NCBI GenBank assembly: GCA_016787525.1
Contig: JAEUUP010000086.1
Span: 24,757 to 88,756, forward strand
Reading direction: 5' to 3'
Length of the DNA: 64,000 bases
Source: Saprospiraceae bacterium
GTDB taxonomy: Bacteria > Bacteroidota > Bacteroidia > Chitinophagales > Saprospiraceae
Part shown: one piece after another, positions 54,233-63,686 of the stretch
How positions within the stretch are numbered: the first letter of the stretch is position 1
Layout: each line of letters opens with the position of its first letter
The notes under the pieces: generated by a model
The model's database searches: none
The model's input: only the letters and a program-made list of their open reading frames with translations
Told to the model about the DNA's origin: nothing
Translations under genes and position numbers: made by a program

Positions 54233-54631
54233 ATGAAGCAAAATCTTGGACAAATCGCCATCGTTGTTGGCGATTATGACGAAGCAATTGACTTTTATAC
54301 TCAAAAATTAGGCTTTGACCTACTGGAAGATACGCATATGAGTGAAACCAAACGCTGGGTACGTGTCGCACCTAAAGGTTCAGCGTGTGGTTTGCTATTG
54401 GCAAAAGCTGTTGGCGAAGAACAACAAAGCCGCATTGGCAATCAAACAGGCGGGCGGGTTTTTCTATTTCTTTATACCGATGATTTTTGGCGGGATTATC
54501 GCAACTATACGGCCAAAAACATACGTTTTATACGTGAACCTTCCATTGAAATTTACGGAACGGTTGCTGTTTTTGAAGATTTATATGGCAATCTATGGGA
54601 TTTGATAGAAAAAAGAGAAGATTTATCGTGA
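54233..54631 (+). CDS. VOC-family (glyoxalase-like) protein
   Basis: 132 aa. One glyoxalase/bleomycin-resistance-type unit pair: IAIVVGDYDEAIDFYTQKLGFDLLED, WVRVAPKGSACGLLL, and the second metal side FEDLYGNLWDLIE. The Glu and Asp of EDLYGNLWDL fit a metal-binding VOC fold. Members detoxify methylglyoxal, cleave aromatics or resist antibiotics; the substrate here is unknown. 14 bp after the beta-helix gene. Confidence 0.8.
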   Translation: MKQNLGQIAIVVGDYDEAIDFYTQKLGFDLLEDTHMSETKRWVRVAPKGSACGLLLAKAVGEEQQSRIGNQTGGRVFLFLYTDDFWRDYRNYTAKNIRFIREPSIEIYGTVAVFEDLYGNLWDLIEKREDLS

Positions 54632-54693
54632 ATCAGATTGGCTATTCGTAAAATTCTACGCCTAAGCAATCCATTACTCAAAAATTTTTAATT

Positions 54694-55494
54694 ATGAATA
54701 AAACGGTCATTATTGCTTTAATCAGTTGTTTTTCAACGCTTTGTCAGGCGCAAAACCTACAACCTATCGAAAGACAGCGTGCTTTTACTTTTGGCTTGGG
54801 CGGCACTTGGCAAATACGACGCGACGATTTGTTCAGCCCCTTGCGCTATGAGGGCATTGGCGGCGAGATGCACATGGGCGCAGAAAGCCAGAGCGAACGT
54901 TGGTTTAAGCAATTCGACGCTTGGGGCAGTTACAACTCAGTCCGCACTTACGTGACAAAAGGATATAACTATCCAGCCCATGCCTTTCGAGGAGGTCTAA
55001 ATTATTCATTATTGCATAGAATAAAGCCTGATAATCAACAATTTAGGTGGTATGTCGGTGGTTCAGTTTTCAGTAACGGGAATGGGCAATACTATTTGGC
55101 AAATGTAAACAACGAACTGAGCTACGATGTGCCAACAGGTTTGGCAGCCAGTACATTTTTGCAAAAAAACATCCGATTTTGGCGCAAAAACTTAATCGTT
55201 TCAACTCAAATGACGTTGCCACTAATCGCTTATAATTTGCGCCCGACTTATATTGGCTTCTCTAATGAGGATTTTTATAAAGCGCAAACTGGCTTTACTT
55301 ATTTCCCTCAGCACCTTCAATTTGACTGGCGTTGGTCAATCGAACTACCCCTCAGTAATCAAAATAAAATTCGGCTGACTTATCGTTGGGAGTACCTCGA
55401 CGACAGACAAATCGGGCGTTTACAGTTAGGCACACAGACTGTTCTGTTTCAAACTTTATTCAATATTCCATTCAAAACTTCAAGCAAAAATTAG
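54694..55494 (+). CDS. Secreted or outer-membrane beta-barrel protein, unknown
   Basis: 266 aa. Signal peptide ends LCQAQ. The mature protein has alternating aromatic/polar strands (AFTFGLGGTWQIRRDD, FRWYVGGSVFSNG, LQFDWRWSIELPLS), typical of an outer-membrane barrel. It ends ...FNIPFKTSSKN rather than in a terminal Phe. No enzyme motif. Perhaps an operon with the two genes before it. Iterated motif at 55348 (LPLSN). Confidence 0.55.
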   Translation: MNKTVIIALISCFSTLCQAQNLQPIERQRAFTFGLGGTWQIRRDDLFSPLRYEGIGGEMHMGAESQSERWFKQFDAWGSYNSVRTYVTKGYNYPAHAFRGGLNYSLLHRIKPDNQQFRWYVGGSVFSNGNGQYYLANVNNELSYDVPTGLAASTFLQKNIRFWRKNLIVSTQMTLPLIAYNLRPTYIGFSNEDFYKAQTGFTYFPQHLQFDWRWSIELPLSNQNKIRLTYRWEYLDDRQIGRLQLGTQTVLFQTLFNIPFKTSSKN

Positions 55495-55543
55495 GTGGTT
55501 AACAGTCTCTAAATCATCACTTTAGATATTCTTAAAAAGTATA

Positions 55544-55609
55544 AGGGCAACTGAAACAGCCGTACCCTATCTCCAAATTGGATACGGAATACGTCCCCTC
55601 AGTTGCCCT
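55544..55609 (+). terminator. Hairpin terminator-like structure containing an iterated-motif copy
   Basis: AGGGCAACTGA pairs with TCAGTTGCCCT, with an inner CCGTA...TACGG. The right arm is the CCCCTCAGTT motif variant at 55595. It ends the 54694-55494 transcript unit. Confidence 0.65.
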
Positions 55610-55617
55610 CATTTTTA

Positions 55618-55858
55618 GGGTCTTCCTGAAACTTCTGAATTTTCAAAAAAAGCAAATAAAATTAGCTTTTGGGTCAGAAAGATTGACTGATTCAGAATAT
55701 GCTTCGTTTATTTAATAAAGTTTCAGAACAAAAAATGGGGACAATATTTGAATAGCACCCAATAATTGAGAGTTTATACGTTTTTCGGGTCTTTTTTTAC
55801 CCAAAAAACCTTTGTAAATAATTGACTATAAATTACTTGTAAACTTTCAGGAAGACCC
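55618..55858. mobile_element. MITE-like element, 14-bp TIRs and 6-bp target duplication, abutting an acyl-CoA dehydrogenase gene
   Basis: Ends GGGTCTTCCTGAAA (55618-55631) and TTTCAGGAAGACCC (55845-55858) are perfect inverted repeats. TTTTTA flanks both sides (55612-55617, 55859-55864). The right copy of TTTTTA supplies the TAA stop codon of the dehydrogenase gene (55862-55864). The interior (about 213 bp) is A/T-rich, with no coding frame. Confidence 0.7.
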
Positions 55859-55861
55859 TTT

Positions 55862-57661
55862 TTAAACCAAAACAGTGCTGTCTAAGCTGACTGTTAATTT
55901 ATCAAAATTCAATAATTGACCATTCAGCGCATTTGTTTTGGGCAATTCATATTCAAAGAAATAGCGCATCGCAACAATTTTACTTTCATAAAACTGTTTT
56001 TCGTCTTCAATATCCACATTTTGAGCCAACGCTTTTTCTGCTGCGATGCCTTGCTTCAACCATTGCCAAGCGATGACGACCAATCCGAAATAATCCAAAT
56101 ACAAAGTCGCATCTGCCAACATCACTTCTGCACCTTTTTCACGACCATTCACAAGAATTTTCTGTGTCAAAGTGGTTAATTCAGTCATTTTTTCACCCAA
56201 TTGCTGTGCAAATACGGCTGTTCTATCCGATTTCGCCCCCTCAGTAATGGCGGCATTTACTTCATTTGTGAACAAGATAAAAGCTTTTCCATTGAGCATT
56301 GACACTTTTCGTCCTAAAATATCTAAGCCATGAATACCTGTTGTACCTTCATAAATGGCATTGACGCGAATGTCGCGATAAAGCAATTCAAGCGGATAAT
56401 CGTCGCAATAGCCTGCACCGCCTAAAGTCTGAATCGCTGTCGAAACAGACTGAATACCCAATTCCGAAGGATAAGATTTAGCAATTGGAGTCAATAATTC
56501 GAGCAACAAATGAGCATTAGCCGCCTCTTCTTCATTGCCAACATGTGCTAAATCGGCATAAAAACTACATTGCATCAAAAGAGCAATGCCCCCCTCAGTA
56601 GTCGCCTTCTGAAACAACAACATGCGGCGTACATCGGCATGTTCAACAATCAAAACAGGTGGGTCGAGTGGGTTTTTACTGCTTGGCATACGCCCTTGAG
56701 GTCGCTCTTTGGCATATTTCAACGATGTATAGTAAGCTGCCGAGGCTTGTCCAGCAGCCACCAAACCCGTACCGATACGCGCCTCATTCATCATTTGGAA
56801 CATATAAGGTAAGCCTTTGTGAGGCTCGCCCACCAAATAACCCAAGCAATCACCCTGTTCACCGAACATCAAATGCGCTGCGATATAGCCTTTTTGACCC
56901 ATTTTGCCATAAATACCAGCACAAGTGACATTGTTTTGCACCAAATCACCATTTTCGGGACGGAATTTTGGCACTACAAAAAGCGAAATACCCTTTGTGC
57001 CAGCAGGCGCACCTTTGATGCGAGCGAGGCAAAGATGCACCACATTGTCCACTGCATCGTGGTCGCCACCTGAGATAAAAATCTTTTGCCCTTCAATTTT
57101 ATACACCCCCTCAGTATCGGTTGGCTCTGCGGAGGTCAAAATATCGGTCAACGACGAGCCAGCTTGTGGTTCAGTCAAAGCCATTGTGCCTTGCCACGAA
57201 CCATCGAACATAGCAGGCAGATAAGTATCTTTCAAAGCTTGCGAACCAAAACTTGAGATGAGGTTGGCTGCGCCTTTGGTCAGAAACGGGTAACACGCAT
57301 TGACATTGGCTGCATAGAATGTGAGCAGTGCCGCGTTACACAAAACGTGAGGCATTTGCAAACCACCCACTTCGGTGGGCAAAGCCGCTGCAATCCAACC
57401 ACCTTCGGCGATGCTTTGTATCAAAACTTTCAGTTGCGGGTGCGTTGTGACTTTCCCATTGTCAAAAATGGCTTTTTTTCTATCCATTTCGACATAAAAG
57501 GGAAAAAGTTGCGTATCAGAAATCTGTTTTGCGGCATCCAAAGCCATATCAAAAGCCTCGTGATTATAGTCTGCATAAGCATCGTGTTGGCACAATTTAT
57601 CTGTACCTAAAACCTCGTAAAGTAAAAATCGCAAGTTGCGATGGCTGATGTATTGATTCAT
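55862..57661 (-). CDS. Acyl-CoA dehydrogenase
   Basis: 599 aa, the larger C-terminally extended family (ACAD with extra C-terminal domain). FAD-dependent; it introduces the first double bond in fatty acyl-CoA beta-oxidation. Seen: GTMALTEPQAGSSLTD, IEGQKIFISGGDHD, LGYLVGEPHKGLPYMFQMMNEARIGTGL, and the catalytic Glu region RDIRVNAIYEGTTGIHGLDILGRK. Full length; the C-terminus (LDSTVLV) ends at the MITE-like element. Three iterated-motif copies in minus orientation (TEGA, TEGG, TEGV). Confidence 0.9.
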   Translation of the reverse strand: MNQYISHRNLRFLLYEVLGTDKLCQHDAYADYNHEAFDMALDAAKQISDTQLFPFYVEMDRKKAIFDNGKVTTHPQLKVLIQSIAEGGWIAAALPTEVGGLQMPHVLCNAALLTFYAANVNACYPFLTKGAANLISSFGSQALKDTYLPAMFDGSWQGTMALTEPQAGSSLTDILTSAEPTDTEGVYKIEGQKIFISGGDHDAVDNVVHLCLARIKGAPAGTKGISLFVVPKFRPENGDLVQNNVTCAGIYGKMGQKGYIAAHLMFGEQGDCLGYLVGEPHKGLPYMFQMMNEARIGTGLVAAGQASAAYYTSLKYAKERPQGRMPSSKNPLDPPVLIVEHADVRRMLLFQKATTEGGIALLMQCSFYADLAHVGNEEEAANAHLLLELLTPIAKSYPSELGIQSVSTAIQTLGGAGYCDDYPLELLYRDIRVNAIYEGTTGIHGLDILGRKVSMLNGKAFILFTNEVNAAITEGAKSDRTAVFAQQLGEKMTELTTLTQKILVNGREKGAEVMLADATLYLDYFGLVVIAWQWLKQGIAAEKALAQNVDIEDEKQFYESKIVAMRYFFEYELPKTNALNGQLLNFDKLTVSLDSTVLV

Positions 57662-57804
57662 ATATGGTAAATATTTGCTGAAAAATTTAGAAAAATGTCA
57701 TTCTGAAAAGAAACCTTTTGTGTGCGTAACAATCTTTTATTAAAATTGATTAAAAAGCGGGGCAAGTTCTCATTTTTGTTTTAATTTGCGAAAAAAGAAT
57801 AACT

Positions 57805-58308
57805 ATGATTTATACTTTAATTTTTCTATTAAATACGATTGTGCCTCAAAAAATGCCTAAAACAAAGGTAGCAAGGGCTGTGAACACTGAAATCTCAACC
57901 AAATCAACGGATAAAACAGATATTTCAGGTTTTTGGGAAGGAACTATCTCGCGCGACGAGGGTTATGGCAAACGCGTGATGTTTGATATAGAAGTGATTT
58001 TTACTCAAAAAGGAAAAGACATCACGGGTATCAGTATCGTGCGGGCAACTGAAGACAAAAAAACATACAGTGCCAAGATGGAATTTGTGGGCAAACTGAA
58101 GGGTACGTACCTAAAATATGAAGAAACAAAAATTGTGTCTGCTGATAAAATCCCCGATGCCGATTGGTGCATCAAAAAAGTAGAGCTTATTTTAAAAATG
58201 ACGCACAATGTCCCAACACTCGAAGGCATGTGGGAAGGCGTGACAGGTGATAAAAAAAGCTGTATTCCGGGTCGTGTGACTTTGAAGCGTAAGCCACCAC
58301 GTGTTTAG
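57805..58308 (+). CDS. Small protein of unknown function, possibly exported
   Basis: 167 aa. A short hydrophobic N-terminus MIYTLIFLLNTIVPQK may be a signal or membrane anchor. The domain, DISGFWEGTISRDEGYGKRVMFDIEVIFTQ then GTYLKYEETKIV, is beta-rich. It repeats a W-E-G-x(2-3)-D/S pattern twice (FWEGTIS and MWEGVTGD), which may be two short beta-sheet modules. No known family was recognised. Upstream of the VF530 gene on the opposite strand. Confidence 0.5.
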   Translation: MIYTLIFLLNTIVPQKMPKTKVARAVNTEISTKSTDKTDISGFWEGTISRDEGYGKRVMFDIEVIFTQKGKDITGISIVRATEDKKTYSAKMEFVGKLKGTYLKYEETKIVSADKIPDADWCIKKVELILKMTHNVPTLEGMWEGVTGDKKSCIPGRVTLKRKPPRV

Positions 58309-58398
58309 GACTAAAAAATGAGATCGTATTGATAGCTTGTTTTATGTTGCCGTTTGCAAACATCGTAACAATCTATCAACACGACCGCGAAAGTGTTT

Positions 58399-58638
58399 TC
58401 ACTTTTTTTTCTTAAAAATTTCTCTTAAATACAGAGTTTCAACTTTTGACCTTGCCCAAGGTGTTTTTCTAAGAAAAATCAAACTGGATTTGATACTCGG
58501 TGCGTCGTTGAAACATCGGATTTTGACTTTTTGTCCCATTTTTTCCCAGCCAATGGTTTCCACCAATTCTTTGAGCATGTTTTCTAAAGTCTTTCCATGT
58601 AAAGGGTCTTTTGAAGTGTTTTCGTCCATAAGTTGCAA
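58399..58638 (-). CDS. VF530-family DNA-binding protein
   Basis: 79 aa. DPLHGKTLENMLKELVETIGW, IRCFNDAPSIKSSLIFLRKTPWAR and KVETLYL match the VF530/DUF2132 family very closely. The family is a small helical fold proposed from structure to bind DNA; its role is unproven. Length is normal for the family. It lies alone just beyond the T9SS nuclease gene's end. Confidence 0.85.
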   Translation of the reverse strand: MQLMDENTSKDPLHGKTLENMLKELVETIGWEKMGQKVKIRCFNDAPSIKSSLIFLRKTPWARSKVETLYLREIFKKKK

Positions 58639-58657
58639 TTGTTTAAAAGACTGATAA

Positions 58658-61588
58658 TCAATTTTTTACAAATTTTGTTCGCACCTTAACCCCCTCAGTA
58701 TTTTCAACTTCTAAGATATAGATGCCGTTGGTCAAATTTTGTGTAGTCATTGAATATTGTGTTGTTTCGCTAACCAAAACACCCTGCAAATTATAAATTT
58801 TTGCAACTTTCATATCTGTCAAGTCCTCAATTGTTAAAATATTTTTCACAGGATTGGGCGAGATGTGAATACTGAGGGGGTGCTTCGCACGAGATACAGA
58901 AACGACTGGAGAATATTTATAAGCCCCATCGTAGTCCACTTGTTTAAGCCGATAATACATAATTTTACTGTCGGCTGGATTATTGTCCAAAAAGTGATAG
59001 TTGTTTTTTTCTTTCGAGAATCCCTGAGCTACTGTTTGTCCAATGCTTTGGAAAAATTGCCCATCTATACTACGTTCAATATCAAAATAATGTGCATTGA
59101 GTTCTGATGCCGTTGTCCAAGATACGTCAACCGTTTTTTCGTTTTGCCATTTCGCCGAAAAAGAAAGCAGCTCAACAGGGACAACTGTGATATTTGCCAA
59201 ATTAAATTTTGCCATCACAGGATAGTGGTCTGTTGTTCTCGTGCCATAACTGGTAATATACGTCTGTGGTGAACCCACACGAACAGAAACTAAGGCATTG
59301 TTCATCTCATTCGACCCAATGATGTGGTCAATCATATCCGTAAATCCTGTTGTACTTTTTGCCCCTGCTTTACTGAGGGGTAGTGTAAAAAGTTGGTAAC
59401 GGCTCGCATCGTTTATGTAGGTGTTGTAGGTGCTGATTGTGGTAGAAACGTTTGACACTGTCTCGTCGAGGTCGTCGTTAAAGTCGCCTGACATGATGAA
59501 TGGTAAATTGGGATACGTTGCATCTAAGACAGTTTTCAGTTTTTCAACATCGTATTTTCGCATATCATAGACTTCTTGCGCTTCATTGGTACTTGTGTTG
59601 GCTCGTGCATGGATGCCTAAAAAACCTAAATATCGGGTTGTTCCATTGATGGTGACATTGGCTGTCAATAGATAAGGCAAACGACCCGATGCCCAAAATC
59701 GTGTGCGTGTGTTCGGATAATCGGGCAATAGAGTTGTATCGTTTTTATAGGCAGTCAACAATGGCACTGCCGAAACATTGCTAAAAACTGCATCTTTATA
59801 GACAAAACACAAACGTTGACCATAACCATCAGCCAAAGAAGTGTTGCTGTAACTGTACTCTGGTGAACATTTGCAAGAATAACCCGCCATGGTCGAAACC
59901 ATTGATTTAAAGCCAATTGAGTCCGACACCTCTTCCACTTGGTACAAATCAGCGTTGATAGTCGTCATCACCGTTTTAACATTTGCCAATTGCAATGCGT
60001 CGTCAGTTGGGCCTTGGCTTGGGTGTCCGAACCATTCCAAATTCCAAGCGACGACATCAAGTGTGGTTTCTTCTTGAAAATTGGCATCGGTCACACCTGT
60101 ACCCGTCGTAACAAAATCCGCCGTTGAGCGTGGATACAATTGCAAATTTGAGCCATAAACTCCTGCTATACCCGTGACATGCCCTGTAGCGGATTGGACA
60201 GCAGAGCCGACAATATTGTTGGAATAGGGCGCAGCACTACTCAATATCCGAACAGGGACGTAGCCGAATGCATAATTGGTATTGGCAGAGTAAGTACCCC
60301 CTGTACCAGGAAATTGGATATTTTGAATGGTCACAAGCTCGCCTTCATAAGTTGCCAAATCAGCCAGTGTAATGACTCTCGGCGTGGGTATTGACTGAGG
60401 GGTAGTGATTTTTTCAAATGACAACATAGTAATTTGGTCTAAACTATTAAAGTTTGATTTGTAACCAAATACTTCGACAGAGTCGCCAATTTGCAAACCA
60501 TAATCTACTCCAAAATTGGTCGAACCGCTGTAAACAGAAATACCACCTGAATTATCTTGTATGAATATTTGATTAGTGCCAAACTCCGTTGCAACTGTCA
60601 CTCGCCCGCCTGTGAAGACATTTGTACCAGTCGTTCTACTTCTCACAGTGGCAATGTTTGTGCGAGTGGGTTGAGTAATGACAGAGCCGCTGAGGGCAAT
60701 ATTTTTGGTGGTTATGCCTGTACTCGTCAATGCCAAATTGCCACTGAATGTACCTGTTGTGACACCCGATAAGCGCACATAAACGGTCTTGACAGATACA
60801 CGTCCCCCTGTTTGTGGAAAAGCCAAACTATTGGTATAACCTGTTGATTCTGAAAGGCTTATTTCATATCCTGTTGGTGTTGTTAACACCAAATCGCTTG
60901 TCAAACCAAATCCAGAGGCTAAAAAACTCTTTGCTACTGAGGGGGTACCTTGCAGAATGGTTGTGAAAGAAATAGAAGATTTTGAAGATAAAATAGTCGG
61001 ATTGGTCACATCTGACATAGTTCCTTCGACGCTCAAATCGTCAATACGCCAAGTGCCTGCTGAACTTGATGCACCATAGGCGTAAATACGAAAGGTGACA
61101 CTTGTTGTAATATATTGAAAATCAATGCCTAAATTAACACTCTGTGGTGTAGTACCGAATGTCGTTGAGGTTGTGGAAGGTGATGGCGCGTTTAAATCGT
61201 TGGCATATCCATCCAAACTGGAGCGTAAGACCCACGAAGTTGGACCTGTGCCTGAACGTTGTTCGTAAAATGAGATACTACCCAATGACATTGCGTAGTT
61301 ATTGTTTGGTGAGATGGTGAATTGCAAATATTTATTTGCATTCAATGATGGGGTATTGAATCCCGTTGTCGAGATGGCTTTGTCAGTCGCCACACTCGAA
61401 TTACCAGCAGGGTATGTGATTGTCCCAGCTGACCAAGTAGCATCTGACACTGTCCCGTTTGTTGGTGTGGTAGTCGCACTCGTTTGAGAATCAAACTCCC
61501 AAAGTGCTAGTGTTTGTGATAATATACTAGAGTCAATACACAAGATTGAAAATAGCGTAGCAAGACAAAATTTGTAAAATTGATTCAT
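58658..61588 (-). CDS. Large secreted endonuclease/exonuclease/phosphatase-family protein with T9SS domain
   Basis: 976 aa from ATG 61588 (MNQFYKFCLATLFSILCIDSS); the frame opens to 61672 but lacks a signal peptide there. Order: signal peptide; jelly-roll domain (about 25-200); Ig-like (about 205-310); OB-fold, YhcR/DUF5689-like (VRSRTTGTNVFTGGRVTV..., about 310-480); EEP nuclease domain (LDVVAWNLEWFGHPSQG, YQVEEVSD, FIMSGDFNDDLDE, TTDHYPVMAKF) with the metal-binding Asn, Glu, Asp and His. Then FN3-like and T9SS domains (ISPNPVKNILTIEDL, ending KFVKN). It probably degrades extracellular DNA. Six iterated-motif copies. Confidence 0.8.
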   Translation of the reverse strand: MNQFYKFCLATLFSILCIDSSILSQTLALWEFDSQTSATTTPTNGTVSDATWSAGTITYPAGNSSVATDKAISTTGFNTPSLNANKYLQFTISPNNNYAMSLGSISFYEQRSGTGPTSWVLRSSLDGYANDLNAPSPSTTSTTFGTTPQSVNLGIDFQYITTSVTFRIYAYGASSSAGTWRIDDLSVEGTMSDVTNPTILSSKSSISFTTILQGTPSVAKSFLASGFGLTSDLVLTTPTGYEISLSESTGYTNSLAFPQTGGRVSVKTVYVRLSGVTTGTFSGNLALTSTGITTKNIALSGSVITQPTRTNIATVRSRTTGTNVFTGGRVTVATEFGTNQIFIQDNSGGISVYSGSTNFGVDYGLQIGDSVEVFGYKSNFNSLDQITMLSFEKITTPQSIPTPRVITLADLATYEGELVTIQNIQFPGTGGTYSANTNYAFGYVPVRILSSAAPYSNNIVGSAVQSATGHVTGIAGVYGSNLQLYPRSTADFVTTGTGVTDANFQEETTLDVVAWNLEWFGHPSQGPTDDALQLANVKTVMTTINADLYQVEEVSDSIGFKSMVSTMAGYSCKCSPEYSYSNTSLADGYGQRLCFVYKDAVFSNVSAVPLLTAYKNDTTLLPDYPNTRTRFWASGRLPYLLTANVTINGTTRYLGFLGIHARANTSTNEAQEVYDMRKYDVEKLKTVLDATYPNLPFIMSGDFNDDLDETVSNVSTTISTYNTYINDASRYQLFTLPLSKAGAKSTTGFTDMIDHIIGSNEMNNALVSVRVGSPQTYITSYGTRTTDHYPVMAKFNLANITVVPVELLSFSAKWQNEKTVDVSWTTASELNAHYFDIERSIDGQFFQSIGQTVAQGFSKEKNNYHFLDNNPADSKIMYYRLKQVDYDGAYKYSPVVSVSRAKHPLSIHISPNPVKNILTIEDLTDMKVAKIYNLQGVLVSETTQYSMTTQNLTNGIYILEVENTEGVKVRTKFVKN

Positions 61589-61826
61589 GCTGAGTGATTG
61601 GTTTAATAAATTCAATTCATAAAATACTGAGGGGGCGATTTGACACAACAAAAAATGGGCTATCAAAAGCACGTGCCATGCAATGATTCCATTTTTCGTT
61701 TTGAGAATGTATTTTTGGAAATTGACTAACGTGATTGAGTCAAATTGAGTAGAGGCTGCAAAAATATAAGTTTAGGTGTATAGCGATTTGTTTTTAGTTT
61801 CTATTCACAATAAGTTAACATGTGCA

Positions 61827-62921
61827 TCATAGTAGGCTGCGCCGTTCGTTCACATACTCGCGCCACATATCTAAGCCTGTTTGAAAATCTGCTGGTAAAT
61901 CTGCTTCAAATTGCATCCATTTACCTGTTGTTGGATGTTCAAAACCCAATGAACGGGCATGTAAGGCTTGTCGCGGCAAAATATCCATGGTTTTCAGAAC
62001 AAATTGCTTGTATTTGGTAAAAATAGTGCCTTTCAAAATGCGATGCCCACCGTATTTGGCATCCATAAAAAGCGGATGACCGAGATATTTCATGTGGACA
62101 CGGATTTGGTGCGTACGCCCAGTTTCCAATTTACATTCCACCAAACTAACGTAGTACATAGGCTCGACGGTTTTGTAATGCGTTACAGCATATTTGCCTT
62201 GCTCACCTTCTGGAAACGGAATAATAACCGAATGTTCGTTAGGGCTTCGTCCGATATGCACATTTATCGTACCTTCCAACTCATCGGGTTGACCCCAAAC
62301 CAACGCCCAATAGCGACGTTCGATGGTGTGGTAAAAAAACTGTCTTGCCAAGTGCGTCATGGCAAATTGGTTTTTTGCAACCACCAACAAACCACTTGTG
62401 TCTTTATCAATCCGATGCACCAAGCCAGGTCTATCGTCACCGCCCACTTCCGAATAGTCTGGCATTTTATCTTTCAAATAGTAAGCTAAACCATTGACCA
62501 ATGTTCCTCGATAATTGCCAACCCCTGGATGACAAACCAAGCCAGGTTGTTTATTTATCACAATCACATCATCATCTTCATACACAACATTGAGCGGCAC
62601 ATAGTCAGGTTCGACACGACCATGCTCAGGCATCTCAGGAAAAACAATACTGATATGTTGAAGTGGTTTTATTTTATAGTTGGGTTTGACAGGCTTATCG
62701 TCCACCAAAACAGAGCCAGCACGGATGGCATTTTGAATCTTGTTGCGGCTAACTTTTGCTAATTTATCGCTCAAAAACTTGTCAATACGCGTAATAGTCT
62801 GACCTTTATCAGCCATAAAACGGTGATGCTCATATAGTTCATCGTCTGTCTGACCGACTTGTTCCTCTTGTTCTAATTCAGAATCATCAGGTGTCGGCAT
62901 GAAGTCTTCGTTGGGTGTCAT
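61827..62921 (-). CDS. RluD-type large-subunit rRNA pseudouridine synthase
   Basis: 364 aa. An N-terminal S4 domain (QTITRIDKFLSDKLAKVSRNKIQNAI..., residues about 40-110) precedes the RluA-type catalytic domain with PGLVHRIDKDTSGLLVVAKN, carrying the catalytic Asp near residue 170, and QIRVHMKYLGHPLFMDAKYGG. It isomerises uridines in 23S rRNA helix 69 or relatives (the RluD/RluC group). Full length. 18 bp from the trmN6-type gene upstream, so probably co-transcribed. Confidence 0.85.
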   Translation of the reverse strand: MTPNEDFMPTPDDSELEQEEQVGQTDDELYEHHRFMADKGQTITRIDKFLSDKLAKVSRNKIQNAIRAGSVLVDDKPVKPNYKIKPLQHISIVFPEMPEHGRVEPDYVPLNVVYEDDDVIVINKQPGLVCHPGVGNYRGTLVNGLAYYLKDKMPDYSEVGGDDRPGLVHRIDKDTSGLLVVAKNQFAMTHLARQFFYHTIERRYWALVWGQPDELEGTINVHIGRSPNEHSVIIPFPEGEQGKYAVTHYKTVEPMYYVSLVECKLETGRTHQIRVHMKYLGHPLFMDAKYGGHRILKGTIFTKYKQFVLKTMDILPRQALHARSLGFEHPTTGKWMQFEADLPADFQTGLDMWREYVNERRSLL

Positions 62922-62939
62922 ATTTGAATATCGAATGTT

Positions 62940-63686
62940 TTAGAAAATTGTGTAAAAATCTTTAGTCAACTCGCGATACCCCTCAGTATAGTCGCGTTCA
63001 TCACGGCTGTTTTGAATGATGAGTTCGTCATGCGAGAAAGTGCGATTTGTCAATTCAAATTGCAGCAATAATCTCTCGATGCCTTTGTCTTGTTTTGGTC
63101 GGACATCTGAGCGATGAGTGAGGTAAAAACCATAGGTACGGGCAATTTCGATAAATCTTAAACCTTCTATCAAAGGTAAAATGACGCAAAAGCGACCATT
63201 TTTATTTAATAACTCTCTCGTTGCATTGAGTAAATCGCCATGAGGTAACTTAACTGTATGTCGAACATTGGTTTTGTCTCCATTACTCGACAATGTACCT
63301 CCCGTAAAAAATGGCGGATTACTGACCACTAAATCGTATTTATGTATATGATTTTTCGCAAAATTTTGAATAGAATCGTGATAAACAGTCAGTTTTGAGG
63401 CGAAGGGAGAATCTGCCATATTTTCTTTGGCTTGCTCTACGGCCATTTCATCAATTTCAACGGCATGAACCAATGCCCCCTCAGTATTTCCAACTTTTTG
63501 AGCCAACATGATGGCAATAACACCTGTTCCTGTACCAACATCAAGTATAGATTGAGCATTGGATACATCAGACCATGCACCTAAAAGAACACCGTCTGTG
63601 CCAACTTTCATAGCACAACGGTCTTGATGAATTTTAAATTGCTTGAATGTAAAAGGCTTGTTTAACGTACTTTTCTCTTTTAACAT
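62940..63686 (-). CDS. tRNA1(Val) (adenine-37-N6)-methyltransferase-like protein
   Basis: 248 aa. FKQFKIHQDRCAMKVGTDGVLLGAWSD, then the SAM site SILDVGTGTGVIAIMLAQK, and the catalytic DLVVSNPPFFTGG (NPPF, near residue 125), of the TrmN6/YfiC family that methylates N6 of A37 in tRNA-Val. Class I Rossmann methyltransferase, cytoplasmic. The substrate is inferred from family. Upstream of the RluD-type gene. Iterated motif at 62979 and 63476. Confidence 0.85.
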   Translation of the reverse strand: MLKEKSTLNKPFTFKQFKIHQDRCAMKVGTDGVLLGAWSDVSNAQSILDVGTGTGVIAIMLAQKVGNTEGALVHAVEIDEMAVEQAKENMADSPFASKLTVYHDSIQNFAKNHIHKYDLVVSNPPFFTGGTLSSNGDKTNVRHTVKLPHGDLLNATRELLNKNGRFCVILPLIEGLRFIEIARTYGFYLTHRSDVRPKQDKGIERLLLQFELTNRTFSHDELIIQNSRDERDYTEGYRELTKDFYTIF

